64,000 bases of DNA from assembly GCA_030340625.1 (NCBI GenBank), contig JAOPHQ010005693.1, positions 186,001 through 250,000 of the forward strand, in the 5' to 3' direction. Shown here in pieces: positions 9,840 to 24,183 of the stretch; the first letter of the stretch is position 1; every line of letters begins with the position of its first letter. The position numbers were made by a program, and so were the translations under genes. A model generated the notes under the pieces. It did no database searches. It had not been told where the DNA came from and worked only from the letters and a program-made list of their open reading frames with translations. The stretch is from Merluccius polli. Taxonomy: Eukaryota; Chordata; Actinopteri; Gadiformes; Merlucciidae.

Positions 9840-11960
9840 ATTTGAAAAAAATAAAGAAAATGATTAATTACAAATAAATACATTAAATTAAATAAAAGTA
9901 ACATGCATTAAATCAACTAAAAATTATGCCCTTCCATGTAAAATATTATTTGTTTACAAAGGGCGACTTTGATATGCCATTTCTGCTTTATGGAAAGGAT
10001 GTGTTAAAATATGTACACAAACATATACACACAACAATAAGGAAGGCCAGGGAATGGGTGCCTGCAACGATGACCTCTTGGCTTTGAGTTTGACCATAGT
10101 TGGCATGACACTGGATCCATATTTATCCTCTGGTTGGCGAGCGGTGGACCCCTCTGGAGCAGTAGAGGAGACGCATGGGCCAGGATGAGCATGGTGGAGG
10201 CTGGCTTCAGGATTTCCTATGTTGTCCCATATTGATAATGCTAACAGTCATTATTGTATTTCTTGAATTTCATCCTAATTCCAATATCCTATTTATTTGG
10301 TAGTGTCGATTTTGAATTGATCGTACATGTTAAGTCCATGATAACTGATGTCAATATGACATTGTTTTATTTTTTGAAAACTAACGATGGAAAGACAAAC
10401 AACACAGACCACAAACGATATTGTATGCATATCATAATATTAAGAATAGTTGGAAAATTCAATCTTGAAACAAAACATTGCTTGATTGACACGCATACAG
10501 ACCAAACAGTGTTGAATTCAGACGTGCGATGCATTGTTTATGTTTGTTTGTTTTTTTTACAGATATTTGTTAGGACTCGGGACACTGAGCTTGAAAGCGG
10601 GACAATCCCGGACAAACTGGGACGTCTGGTCACCATAGGAAGTATACATCTATAAAAGATATAGGCCGTAGGATGTGGTTGATAGCTGGTTTACAGCCTC
10701 ACCTGGCCTACGTCAGACTGATTAGACTCGGGCTGGGTGGGGCTGTACACATGTGTGCATGAGAGCAATCATGGCACCCAGGATAAACCAGCTATCAACA
10801 CACACACTCAGTAGGGAGAGAGCCTCTGTCATGGCGGCATATACTATCTGCTCAGCTTATACCATCATGCCATTGCCAATAAATGCATCTTCAAACCTAC
10901 ATCTACCTGTGTCTTGTGTCGGAGCACCCCAGCAAAAGCCACTAAGGTGGCGTGTGGCAGTATATGTTCACATATAGGCTATACATATCATTGCAAACAC
11001 TGTCCTTCAATATCCATGAAAGGAACTCTAAGCTGGTCCAGAGATGTAAGGGAATCCTACAGTGGATTCCAAGCATATTGTGCAAACACTCTCATCTCAA
11101 GGCCGTATAACTTAGACTGTAGGTTTTGAGAGTAATGAAATATTGGAAACAAGTGCATTAAAGTGAATTTGTATATCTTACTGTAATAGCATGGGGAGTG
11201 GCAGTTTCAAGACGAGTGCTTTGTAAATATATAAAATATGATGTTGTCTCCTTAGGCCAGTGCAGACCACCCTACAGCTGGGTGTAGAGGACAACAATGT
11301 CTTTGAAACACTTCACTGGCCAGTCCAGTCTTTAACAGCTGTCCCTGGAGGAAGGGGGAGGTGAAGGCATTCCGATAATGGTGTGTGTGTGGTGTGGTAT
11401 ATGGTGTGTGTGTGTGTGTGCGTGTGTGGTGTTCTACAATGCACTATCGCAGAGGTTCCCAAACTCTTTCTGTCATCCTGTTTGATAATGCAGGAACATT
11501 TTCATATATATATATTTATTTGTTGTCATATTTTTGTCATATCTTGGTCACTTGTTTTTACTTTAAAAAAATAATAATTCATTAATCTTTTAAAAAATAT
11601 ATATTATCATATTTTATTTGTGTCTGTCCTTTATCCAAACTGCTACAAGGTCATAGTGTGTGAACCTCATGACCAGCTTGTTTTAAAGGCCTTGCTGGAA
11701 GGTAACCTGTGTCTATCACTGCTTTGTTTTGTCTTCTATGTTGACATGTATTTGTACAGGTTGATTAAGGTCATGGAAATTATGGTGACTGTGTTTATAG
11801 AAGTAATGTTACATTATGTTGAAACTGTGTGTGTACGGGTCAAAGGTGTCCACATTTTGAGAGATGTAAACTAATATAATTAAATATAATCTATTAAGCA
11901 TTATCACCCAAATGAAACGGAATGAAATGACACAAACATACCAAACAAACTTCAGTTTTA
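9837..11960. other. Intergenic region downstream of MyHC gene 1
   Basis: No gene supported. Contents are AT-rich unique sequence, a short repeat-like block near 10567-10640 (CGGGACAATCCCGGAC inverted motif), and a (TG)n tract at about 11380-11430. Confidence 0.5.
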
Positions 11961-11962
11961 GA

Positions 11963-11968
11963 TTTATT
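11963..11968 (-). promoter_or_regulatory. Poly(A) signal AATAAA of MyHC gene 1
   Basis: TTTATT on the plus strand, AATAAA on the minus strand, about 58 bases past the stop codon. Confidence 0.7.
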
Positions 11969-12025
11969 GCAGCTCAAATTTGGATCATATTTTATGACTA
12001 CTTTTGATGTGAAGCAATGCAAAAC

Positions 12026-15000
12026 TTATTCAGCAGAATCCTTTCCCTGTAAAGAGAAGAGAATATGGATATTACATCATAGTCCAAACATGTATTGTTG
12101 TTGTATTGGAGTTATTTCTGAGTTCATGTGCAAAAAGGTGAACTTACCTTGCCACCATCACGGCTCTTGGCCCTCAGCTTGTTGACCTGAGTCTCAGCGA
12201 TGTCAGCACGTTCCTCAGCCTCCTCCAGCTCATGTTGAACCTTCCTGCACTTGGACAGGTAAGAATTGGCCTGCTCCTCCTGTATGAACATTCATTTGTT
12301 GTTTAATTATGACAGAAAATAATAAAAACCTGAAGAAACTGGTTATTTTTATGTTTTTGTATTCATCTAACTTACCGCTTCCTCCGCCTGCCTCTTGTAA
12401 GCTTTCACCTTCAGTTGCAGCTTGTCAACCAGATCCTGGAGCCTGTTGATGTTCTTCTTATCCTCCTCAGTCTTAGGTGATAAAAAGGATTAGGCCTCAA
12501 AATTTGATTGAACTACTTTTCAATATTCACTGATTTTGAAAAAAAAACAATGCATACCTGGTATGTGAGTTCCTTCACTCTCCTCTCGTATTTGCGGACA
12601 CCCTTAACAGCATCTGCTCCACGTCTCTGTTCACCCTCAACCTCTGTTTCCAGCTCACGCACCTTAAGAAATATAATATATTCAATAAAATGTATACTTT
12701 AATTGTACTGGAAGACATCCCTGACATCCTTGTGTCTGACATTATCTTACTCTGGACTCCAGTTTCTGAAGCTGCTTCTTGCCACCCTTCATGGCCAGGT
12801 TCTCAGCCTCATCCAGGCGGTGCTGCAGGTCTTTCACTGTGACCTCCAGGTTCTTCTTCATTCTCTCCAGGTGAGAGCTGGTATCCTGCTCTTTCTTCAG
12901 TTCCTCAGCCATCATGGCAGCCTAGAAAATCCAAGGATTTTATTAATCATGTTCACCAATGAGTCAAATACTCCAAGATGCAGACAATAACATAAGAATG
13001 AAGTCAGAAGTCATGAGATAAATATGAAGAGGGAAAGGTTTCTTAGTATATTAAAACTTAAAATATGATGAAAATTAATCAGTTAAAATAATGAACCAAT
13101 AAAAGCAAACCTACATCAGTAATGGCCTTCTTGGCCTTCTCTTCAGCATTCCTGGCCTCCTGGACCGTGTCGTCCACCTCACTCTGGACTTGGACCAGAT
13201 CAGTCTCCAGCTTCTTCTTTGTGTTTAGAAGACTTGTATTCTAAAATAATTGGCAGTTTGTTTTATTGTCATAATGGCATTTACGTATTAAAAAAAACTT
13301 TATTAAGTAATTATTGGAAGAATATTCTTGTTTGCTTACCTGAGAGTGCAGCAGTCCCACACGCTCACTGGCATCAATCAGCTCTTGCTCAGCCACTTTG
13401 CGGCCTCTCTCTGTCTGTTCCAGAGCTGCCCTCAGCTCCTCAATTTCAGCCACCATGAGACCGTTCCTACGGTCCACCATGGCAGCCTGCTCCTTCAGGT
13501 CGTCCCCTGCTCTGACTGCATCATCAAGATGCAGTTGGGCATCCTAATATTATAAAATAAAAACATAACTCACATTGTGGTTTCAATTCAACATCATTTA
13601 CAAGGTATAATGCAGTTTTGCAGTACTATACAGCGGTTTTGTGTCATACCTTAATTTGTCCCTGAACATTCCTCAGCTGCTTCTGGGCCTCAGCAGCCTG
13701 GCGGTTGGCATGACTCAGCTGAATCTCCATCTCATTCAGATCTCCCTCCATCTTCTTCTTGATTCTCAGGGCATCATTCCTGCTCCTGACCTCAGAGTCC
13801 AGCGTGCTTTGCATGGAGTCAATGATCCTCTGGCTGTTCCTCTTGATCTGCTCCATCTCCTCATCCTTCTCAGCTATCTTCCTGTCAACCTCACCCTTAA
13901 TCTGGTTGAGCTCCAGCTGCACACGCAGAATCTTGGACTCTTCATGCTCCAGAGTTCCCTAAATTATAAAAACAATGTTAGAATAATTAATTGAAAGGAT
14001 ATTTAATTTCATAATAAAACATTTATAGCTAGATGAAAATGTTTATTTCATTATCATCACCTCAGCTTCCTCAAGAGCTGTCTGGATCTCAGTCTTCTCA
14101 GTCTCCACCTGCTTCTTGGACTTCTCCAGCTCATGGATGCTCTTTCCAGTCTCACCAATTTGTTCAGTCAGGTCAGAAATCTCCTCTGTAGTGAGTGTTG
14201 CATGTTAATATACATCACTTTCATTGAAATGGTGCTTAGTTCAAGTAAATTAACTGAACTCACGTTGGAGGTTCTTGTTTTCACGCTTCAGGGTCTCCAG
14301 CTGATCCAGAGCTTCTTCATATGAGTTCTTCATCTTGAAAAGCTCAGTGCTGAGAGAACGAGCCTCTTTCTGAGCTCCCTCAAGCTCTGCCTGGCCCTCC
14401 TCATATTTCTGCTTCCACTCTGACAGAACCTGTCCATTGTCAACGTGAAATTTTTGAGTTTGTCACATGGGTCAATGCAAATGTTCAGCGTTCTTGAAAC
14501 TCAACCATATCCACATCCACACACCTTGTCAAAGTTCCTCTGCTTCTTGTCAAGGTTGGCGGCCAGTCCATTGGCCCTCTCCACATCAATCATGAGGTCC
14601 TCCACCTCACCCTGGAGTCTCTGTTTGGTCTTCTCCAGAGAGGCACACTTGGAATTCACAGCCTCAATCTGTTCCTCAGCCTCCTGAAGGCGCTGGGTGA
14701 GCTTTTTCCTGTGTTTGAATTGTATATTTTTTGAATATACAGCATTTTAAAAAATGTTTCAATTTCATCTAGTAGCAAATTTATTTGACTCACTTGGCCT
14801 CCTCAAGCTCCTCAGTGCGCTGGATAGCATCAGTTTCATACTTGCTCCTCCACTGAGCAACCTCACTGTTGGCCTTGGACATTCCACGCTGCAGCTCAGC
14901 CTTGGCCTCCTGCTCCTCCTCAAACTGCTCCCTCAGAAGGTCACAGTCATGGCGGGCTGATTGCACACCATGAGCAAGAGCATTCTTGGCCTGCAAAAGG

Positions 15001-18000
15001 TGATGAGAAACTTCACTCATTATTCATACTGAAATGCCTACTGAACTAATGGAACCATCAAATTGAATTATTTGGAATGATTGAATACCTTGACTTCCTC
15101 CTCAATGTGCCTCTTCAGCTCTTCAATCTGCTGAGTAAAGGCCTGCTTGCCTCTGGTCAGCTGGGAGACAAGAGCTTCTTTCTCCTCAAGCTGACGACCC
15201 AATTCACCTAGTCAAAGAAAAATGAATGAATGATATTAAAATGTTAATAATTATATTCAAAATATATGTTCAAGTGAATTTTTTTGAAGTGAATTTATTT
15301 AGGAAATACACATACAATGTTAATAAAGAGTCCATAAGACTTAAAAATCACAAAACAAATAATAACTTGAATCAAATAGTAGACAGTAGTTATTTACTAT
15401 GGAACACCATTGACAAACATATAATTGAATCTATACTTACCATTCTCAGTCATCAGCCTTGCTCTCTGAGCACTGACATCATTTATCTGGCGACTGTTCT
15501 CATCACTCTTGGCCTTGACTTCACTCAGCTGGTCCTCAAGTGTACGGCACATCTTCTCCAGATTCCCCTAGTAATTACATTTTTACTAGTTAGCACAAGT
15601 GTTTTCTTATAATTGTGTTCACACAAGATTATATTGTATTCATTATATTGTATTGTATTTGATTGTATTTAAAACATATTTCACCTTGGCCTTAGCAACT
15701 GCTTCCATGTTGCTGGAGAGGTCATCAATCTCCATCTTGTACTCGCTCTTCTCCTTCTCAAGCTTCTGCTTGACACGCTGAAGGTTGTCAATCTGCTCTC
15801 CCAGCTCGGCAACACTGTCAGCCTGCTTCTTACGCAGAGAAGCAGCAGTGGCTTCATGCTGCAGGGTGGACTCCTCAAGGTCTCTACGTAGCTTCTGGAA
15901 CTCAGCCTCACGCTTCTTGTTCATCTCAATCTGAGCAGAAGTGGCTCCACCAGCCTCCTCAAGCCTCTCACTGATCTCCTCAAGTTCTCTGGAGAGGTCA
16001 GCTCTCTGCTTCTCAACCTTGGCACGAGCAGCACGCTCAGCCTCAATCTCTTCCTCCAGCTCCTCAATACGGGCCTAAAAGGGAGTAATGCCATTTATTT
16101 ATTTATTTTTTAATAAAAACAACATTTAACATCCAACTTTTAAGATATGGAACTTGGATGTTAAGTTACAGTAAACATTATCTGACCTGAAGCTCCTTGA
16201 TCTTCTTCTGAAGTTGAGCACCCAGGGACTGCTCATCCTCAATCTTGCTAAGAAGCTGAGTTGTCTCAAAGTCCTTCCTGATGATGGAATCACATACAAC
16301 CAATTCACATAACCTATTGCCTGTACTTAGCTTTAAAATATGTTAACTTATAATGATGATCATACTATTATCCAATTTGTCATCACATTACTTTTTGATT
16401 TTCTCATCAGACTGCTGTTTGTCGTTTTCAAGATCCATGATGGATTCTTGAGCCAGTTTCAGGTCACCCTCAAGCTTTCTCTTGGCTCTCTCAAGGTCCA
16501 TACGGAGCTTCTTCTCTTGCTCTAGAGAACCTTCAAGCTGCAATTTGGAATATATATGAATGATTGGTTATGATTTATTTTAATAAAATTGATGAATAGG
16601 TTCTCCAATCGTACTAAGAATGTAACCTCACATCATCCACTTGCTGTTCAAGCTTGGTCTTGGCCTTGGTCAGAGTGTTGACTTTGTCTTCCTCTGCCTG
16701 CAGGTCATCAAGGGTCTGCTGGTGTGCCTCTTGGAGGGCTTTCTTCTCCTTTGACAGCTTAGCAATGCTCTCATCCTGAGAGGCCATCTCCTCAGTCAGG
16801 TTCTTCACCTAAACAAAACAGAAGAATCAGAACAGAAGGGTCATATGTGCTAATTGGTTACTTTTCTTTTGTTCATTCTTCTGACAGAGCCAAACTATAC
16901 AAACCTTGTTCTCAGTGGCATGTTTCTCCTTCTCCACTTTGGCCAAGGTAAGCTCCAGGTCATCAATGTCCTTCTTGAGTTCAGAGCATTCATCCTCCAG
17001 CTTCCGCTTCTTGGCAGTCAGCTCAGCATTCATTTCCTCCTCATCCTCTAGTCTCTCAGTTGTCTCCTTGAGTTTGGCCTCCAGCTGGATCTTACTCTTG
17101 ATAAGTCCCTCACACCTCTCTTCAGCATCTGACAGATTCTCTCCTTCCTGTTCAATATTTATCATCATATCAGTTATATCACATATATGTCAATGTGTGT
17201 ACATGGTGACACAAAAAATGTTTACTTACAGAAGCCACTTGCAGCTGCAGATTATTCTTCTCCATCAGGAGTGAAACCATCTTCTCCTCTAGTTCCTTCT
17301 TCTTGGCCAAGGCAGTAGCCAGGTCTGTCTTCATCTTGTCATAGTTCTCCTTCATCTGGGCAAGCTCCTTCTCAGTTTCAGCACTCTTCAAAAGAGGCTT
17401 GATCTTGTAGTAAACCTTCATCCATGGCCAGTGTTTGACATTCATGAATGAGCGGACGTTGTACTGAATTGTGTAAACAGCTTCCCTGTGGAGAAGAAAC
17501 AGTATGTTAAATTAGGCATTTCAGTATTGTACCAAAGTGTTAAACATAAATATGTGTTATGATATGCCAAACATGCCTCCTCTCCATCATCTTCATAAAC
17601 TCCTTCCTCATTTGGAAACCACGGCAGAGAGCCTGAATCATTCCGACCAGAGCTGCCAACTTCTCATCTCGCATCTCCTCAAGAGTACCCAGCAGACCGG
17701 CTTTGAAGAACACCTTAGAATATACAAATGATCTTTGAAATGATTCACTACAATCATTTGATAATAAGTATTATTCAATAGACAATATCTGCAGACGATA
17801 TACCTTGGTGTGTCCAAATTTGTACTCTTCATGGTTGACATCAATTGACCCAAGCAGTTTCTCAGAAGCCTTCTTGTTGTCAATGAACTGGCCCTCAGGA
17901 ATGACACTGGCATTCAGTACTTTGTACCTGTCAGAGTGGGTTGTGGTGTATTCTATTACTCAGATGCATTCCTTAAGGTATATATCAAGTTGTTGTTTGT

Positions 18001-21000
18001 TAAATGAGCGCATACCTCTGCTTAAAGTCTGCATAGAGGATTCTGCTGGGGAAGCCCTTTCTGCAGATTCTGATGCCCTCCAGTACACCATTACACCTCA
18101 GCTGGTGGATAACCAGGAAGTTCTCCATCAGACCTGTGAGAAGTTACCACTTTGGTTATTAAAAAAAAGATTACATAAAACCCACAAAAACCAAATAGAG
18201 AACTGAAAGGGGTTCTACCTGGAGTCTTTGACTCATTGGGAATCAGACAACGCACAAAGTGAGGATGGGTGCTCCTCAAGTTGGTCATAAGCTTGCCCAA
18301 GTTCTCCTATAGAGACATACATTTTAGTTAAATGTTACTGGGGAAAATCTTTTGAGATCAAACACAAGAGTGCAGTTGTGATAATTCTCACCCTAAACTG
18401 CGAAGACACAGTCTGCATTGAACCACCCTTCTTCTTGCCTCCTTTCTTGCCACCATCTACAAATGAAATAATGATCAACACATTAAATAAAATCCCACAT
18501 TGAAACATGTCTCTTATAAAATGGTTACAGGCATGTTTTAAGAGTTAAGCAGAAACAAGTCTAAATGTTGAGATCCAGGTTATTACGTTTTCTGAGTTGT
18601 TGTGGAATATGACAAACTATCCTGTTACCTATTATGCAGATGTAAGACCCAAAATAGGAATTTTACCATCAGCAGCTACAGGTGGGTACAGGACAGGCAG
18701 CAGTTTCACTCCAGATTTCTGGTACAGCTGCACAACAGAGTCATTCAGGGGATCCTTGTTCTTGTCCAACCAGCCACAGATGTTGTAGTCCACAGTACCA
18801 GCATAGTGCACCAGGGAGAAGTGGGCCTCAGCCTTGCCCTTTGCGGGCTTGGGCTTCTCAAATGCTTTGGTCTTGCCAAGATGCTGGTCATACAGCTTGT
18901 TCTTGAAGGTAGTGTCTGAGGCCTTGGGGAACATGCACTCCTCTTCAAGGATGGAGAAGATGCCCATTGGCTTGAAAGAAGAAAGGAATGATGAAATATT
19001 AAGAAAAGGAACTTTTTAGTCACACAAAGAATAATGATATAGTTATAATAGTCATGTGTACCTTCTCAATAAGCTCAATGCAGGCAGCCAAGTCCATGCC
19101 AAAGTCAATGAACTCCCAAATGATACCCTCCTTCTTGTACTCCTCTTGCTCCAGGACGAACATGTGGTGGTTGAAGAACTGTTGCAGTTTCTCATTGGTG
19201 AAGTTGATGCACAGCTGCTCCATGCTGTTGTACTAATAGAGAACATTAGTTTAGCCAATGTTCATCCACTGTGACACTGCTCTGTCTTTAAGCCGAGGAA
19301 ACTATTATTATAAGAAATGCATTCTTACATCAAAGATCTCAAAACCAGCAATGTCCAGCACACCAATATAGGATGATCGTGCTTGCTTGGTGTCCAGCAT
19401 CTGGTTGATACGGATGACCATCCACAAGAACATCCTCTCATAGATAGACTTGGCTAGGGCACTCACGGAGTTCAGCACCTATAATCATTTTCCATCAATA
19501 TTTTAAGAAAAAAAGGGTAGACGATTAATGTCGGACAGATTATAATTAGGCCTCTCTTGCCAAAGGTTATTCAAGGTTTTGTACTTGAAATACTAAATTA
19601 CCAGTATTATTCTATAATATCTTACTTACCTGAGGTACAGTCTGTCCCTTGGTGACATACTCATTTCCGACCTTCACTTTGGGGTAGCACAAACCCTTCA
19701 GCATGTCAGCAGAATTCAGACCCAGTAGATAGGCCACTTTATCAGCATCTGAAAGTTCATATTATGTTTTACATTCATGGGATATTTTCAGAATAGCTAG
19801 AAAAACCTGTAAATACTGAATTATAAATAAACCCCTGGAAATGTAGCCATTTGTAGCCAATCACCTTCTGTGCCATCTGGCTCAGCCTGCTCCTCACGCT
19901 GCTTCTGCTTGAACTTCATGTTACCGTGGTGAAGCACAGCACCAGTAAGCTTATAGATGCCCATTTTGTCATCATTATTGAAGCCCAGAATATCAATAGC
20001 AGTCTGTATTGAAAAAAAGGATATTGTTTATTACATTTATCACTTTCATACATGTCGTCTTAGAAATGTAATAAAAAGACTACAAGCACTGACATCAGTA
20101 GCAACCAGCTCCTCTTTGTCATCAATGCTGGCCACAGTGATCTGACCCTGACTGCACATGGGGAAGTCGTAGGGGTTGGTGGTGATGAGCGTCATTTCTG
20201 AAGGATTAAACAAATGTTATTTTCTGCTTGGATTTCATAAATTTCACTTCTCACCTGTATTCTTCCAGCTTACAGATAACTTTTGAATCAATTATTTAAA
20301 TTCTTACTTTGCACTTGCATGTGTCCAAACATTCCCATGGGAGATATGAATTTGACCAACAACCATTTTATGCTATCATGAAAACCATCCTTTTACATAG
20401 TTGAACTTCACTAGTACTATTTTCCTATCTAAAAAAATCTAATTTAAAACATATAATGGCAATTCTGGATAACACTGCATCTTAATGTAATATATATGCC
20501 TCACTATTACACAATCTCACCAATGATCTCAGGTTTGTGGTTGGTCATCATCTGGTAGAAGATGTGGTAGCCTCTCTCATCAGGAAGCTGGAATGTCACT
20601 CGGGACTTCTCCAGCAGATCTATAAGGCACATTCATGAACCAAAACCTCTTCCTCAAATAATCATAGTTATTTCTTTCATATTTATAACAAGATACTTAC
20701 AAGTCTCAATGTCAGCACTGGACAGTTTACCAGATGTGCCAAAATGGATTCTGATGAATTTACCCTGTTTAGAAAAGCATTATTCATAACCTTTTTAAAA
20801 GTATGTCATTGTAGATGTCTGACATGAGATAGATAAAGAAGTCTTTACTTACGAAGCGAGAGGAGTTGTCATTTCTCACAGTCTTGGCATTACCGTAGGC
20901 CTCCAGCAAGGGATTGGCTGCAATGATCTGGTCCTCCAGTGACCCCTATTATTAACATTACAGTGTTACAGATAATAATGATGTCATTATCTTCTCATAA

Positions 21001-22078
21001 TGATGTCATTATCTTCTAATAATGTCATTATCTTCATGACTTACTTACTTATTTTTTAAACATACCTGGATCTTTCCAGAGCCTTGTTCCTTCTTCTTGT
21101 CACCACCCACTGAGATTGTAGCAAAGTACTGTATGACACGCTTGGTGTTCACAGTCTTTCCAGCACCGGATTCTCCACTATAGATCGAAAAAATACATTG
21201 AGTGGTTGTACATCATTTTTAAATCTTTTTTTAATCTTAATTGTAACCAATGAAAAACGTACGTGATCAAGACAGACTGGTTCTCCCTGTCTGTAAAGGA
21301 AATACATTTGAAAGCAATAAGTACATCTATTTTCCGAGAACTGACAATGTATATATCCTTTTGGTTTGTACATACCAGTGAGCATGAACTGATACGCGTT
21401 GTCAGAGACAGAGAAGATGTGGGGTGGAGCCTCCATACGTTTCTTGCCTCTGTAGGCAGTAACAACATCCTGATCGTACACTGGAAGCCACTTGTAGGGG
21501 TTTACAGTGGCACAGAACAGTCCAGAGTAGGTCTGAAAGAGATTACAAGAACTCATTTACTCTTGACATTTTTAAGATGGGATTCTCAAATATATTGCTC
21601 TTTACTATGTCCTTTACTAAAAACATATCTTACGTAGATCATCCATGCTGCATAACGCTCTTTGAGGTTATACAACACAGAGGCTTCATTGAGATGGGTC
21701 ATCATGGCCATGTCCTCAATTTTGTCGTACTTTGGAGGATTCATGGGTGTGACATCATCCTCTTTGACTGTCTTCTCCTAAAATGGAAAACCCATTTTTA
21801 GTTTTATCATCAGTTTTGGTTCCTATGTAACTATTGCTGCCCTTAATTTCATTAAATGAACTGCAGCCTACCTCCTGTGTATCATGAACTTTAACAGTGA
21901 CTTTGCCACTCTCCTTCTTCAGGATGGTACACTTGACGTACAGCTCCTTAGCATCAGTCACATATGCAGCACTCTTGGCATCGAAGGGCTTGCTCTGGGC
22001 CTCAATCCTCTCCTTCTCTGGCTTACGAAGGTAAATGGCAGCCTTGCCGTAAACGGCCATCTCTGCGTCCGTACTCAT
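12026..22078 (-). CDS. myh: Fast skeletal myosin heavy chain, gene 1 (39 coding exons, 1935 aa)
   Basis: Class II sarcomeric MyHC: an actin-activated ATPase head plus a coiled-coil rod that builds thick filaments. Coding exons, 5' to 3': 22078-21872, 21777-21634, 21532-21376, 21290-21263, 21177-21066, 20945-20853, 20764-20701, 20619-20521, 20197-20094, 20003-19865, 19748-19630, 19478-19329, 19232-19062, 18970-18667, 18456-18392, 18306-18219, 18133-18016, 17927-17804, 17713-17577, 17485-17230, 17147-16905, 16808-16632, 16537-16392, 16277-16187, 16074-15685, 15567-15441, 15207-15089, 14990-14794, 14708-14525, 14429-14264, 14185-14061, 13958-13650, 13543-13340, 13240-13115, 12921-12751, 12662-12558, 12471-12376, 12279-12148, 12046-12026. 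They sum to 5808 nt and keep frame throughout. Start MSTDAEMAVYGKAA; P-loop GESGAGKT in exon 5; loop 1 GGDKKKEQGSGK; loop 2 DDGGKKGGKKKGGS; end GGKGKDSAE. The 17577 exon uses a GC donor. The short exon structure and C-terminus match fish fast MyHC; the exact paralogue name cannot be fixed. Confidence 0.95.
17575..17576 (-). other. Non-canonical GC splice donor in MyHC gene 1
   Basis: The exon ends (minus strand) MMERR-encoding GAGAGGAG, followed by GCATGT instead of GT. Frame continuity into the next exon (ERR|EAVYTIQY) fixes the border. The paralogous exon of gene 2 ends before a normal GTATAT. Confidence 0.85.
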
Positions 22079-22086
22079 GATGGAGG

Positions 22087-22690
22087 CTTATTTCATGAAA
22101 AACACAAATACATGTTTCATCACCTGTTTTAAAAAAGTTTAACGATGGCAATGTTTTGTGTTAAATAACCCTTACCCTTTTCATCCACTCAACCAAGAAG
22201 AACCTGGTTCCTTTAAAATAAAAGTGTTGATGTTAATGAGTCACACCAGATACAATTGCATGCTTTTTCAACCCACAATATCATGTAAATAGCCTATTTA
22301 AAATGTGTTGAACAGAAAAAAGTGGATTACATTTGAATAATGGACCTAGATCCTAACCAGTATAATCTGAATATAGGCCCAGACAAAATTAGTACAAAAT
22401 CTGAACCAATAACTTTAGATCTATAGAAGCATAGATCTATCGGGTAAGGGTTGGAATTTGCAAAACCTTTTTTTAAATGATTAAAATGAAACACCAACAC
22501 TATGCAAGGTAAAACAAAGACAAAGAAAGACAGCCATTCTATACAACAGCTTTTCTAAGGATGACAGCTGAAGAATCAGTCTGACTTACCACCAGTTGTA
22601 GCTTCTTCCTCTGCTGTCTCTGCATCCCATCCTCTGTCTTCTTATATAGAGGACCGTGTGCAGGGCATACGCTGAATATGGGCATGGGTT
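22087..22690 (-). promoter_or_regulatory. MyHC gene 1 5' noncoding exons and TATA promoter
   Basis: Noncoding exon 2 is about 22176-22210 (GT donor, AG acceptor). Noncoding exon 1 starts at 22590 and ends near a predicted cap site about 22617. A TATA box (TATATAA, minus strand) lies at 22642-22648. Twenty-seven bases further upstream, 22675-22686, is CATGCCCATATT (minus strand), which resembles half of a CArG box and is shared at the same spacing with gene 2. An AAAATAGA motif near 22696 is MEF2-like. Two 5' untranslated exons before the ATG exon are usual for sarcomeric MyHC genes. Confidence 0.75.
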
Positions 22691-22699
22691 TGATCTATT

Positions 22700-23237
22700 T
22701 TGATTTACATCTGACATTTCATTGGAACATCTTCAGGTACATTCCAACCTCTGTGTTTATTTGTTAATGTAATATATGAAGAATAATAAAACCATACAGT
22801 GTTGTACAATATGTACATTTTTGTGAACCTATGAAGACCAATTGCACTATTTTAAAGGGGTTTTAAAAAATGTACAATGAGAACAATTGTTTTGTGTTTC
22901 TATTGCCATAACTGCAGCAACGGCAGTTATGTTTAATATGTTAGTTATATTAATACATACATTATATAACTACTATGCTTTGTCACATTAAATAGCGCTT
23001 TTAAAGTATGGCAAGGTTAAAGCACATCTATAAATAAATACATCCATGGCATTTACATTGTCATTACTAGAATAGGCAGACAGTTTGGAATACTTTGGAG
23101 TTTTATGACACCATACCAAAAGGCCATCTTCAACAAGGAGCTAGTGACTGACCTTTCAGAGAGTCTTATATTACATGTATTTATAATTTATATGAGTTAC
23201 ATTTCACATACTTTTGGATAACAAATATGTAACACAT

Positions 23238-23276
<39 letters not shown>

Positions 23277-24175
23277 AACACGTGCACGCGCGCACACACA
23301 CACACACAGACACACATGTAACAATTGGTATTAATCAAGTCAATGATAATCACATGTTAGTTATTTGTTAAAGGGACATGCTCTATGCGCCTACTAGAAC
23401 CTCAGTATTGCAGCACTGAACTGTGGTTCACACTGCAGGTATGAATCATGGATGAGTGTATACATGACTCAGGAGAACATTAAAGGGGTTAGAGCCTGTT
23501 GGGTATCTACTTTTTAGCAACTCCTTTGTGAAACATATGCATAACAATAGATCCAGGACTACAAGTATGGACCTATTATGGAGTTAAAATAACAACAGCC
23601 ATCTGTTGAGGTCGGTGTGCAGGTCAGTCCAGAGTTTTATCACTGGTCCTCCCACATTATTTCCAGCTGAAGTTTTTCCGCCAATTTTCCCCTGAACCTC
23701 CTTTGTTCTCCTTAAGTGAAACAAGTGCACTGATATGCATGTCTGTTGGTCAGTAAAGGTTGACTAGGCACAAGCAAAACCTTCACATTGTACATTGACA
23801 TTCAAATTCTAATAATATTGACATTTATTCTCACAAAAAATAGAAGAGTACAGAAACAAGTCTATACAAAATAAATAGACACAGTAAGACACCTTCCCCC
23901 TCAACAACAATCCAATAAAATAACGCAAACTGTTCAAGAGATACAAGGCTCTCCAATTTCAAAGTGACCTCAAATTCCAGACATATGTTGCACACACACA
24001 CACACAAGTCCAAATCTTGGTCAATTTGACAAGGACCAAGGGTCCTTTTCCGATTACTGATGATGAGTGATGTAATGTTGGGAATGAGTGCAGTGGTGGG
24101 CATTAATGTAAATGAGTAGCATTTAAAGGCAGTTTTGAGAGTACTTTAAATGTAAAAAAGCACTGGCTGTACCGT
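22700..24175. other. Intergenic upstream of MyHC gene 1
   Basis: No gene seen. It contains (CA)n tracts at about 23239-23310 and 23992-24005, and otherwise AT-rich sequence. Distal muscle enhancers could lie here but cannot be named from sequence alone. Confidence 0.5.
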
Positions 24176-24183
24176 CAAAGGGC

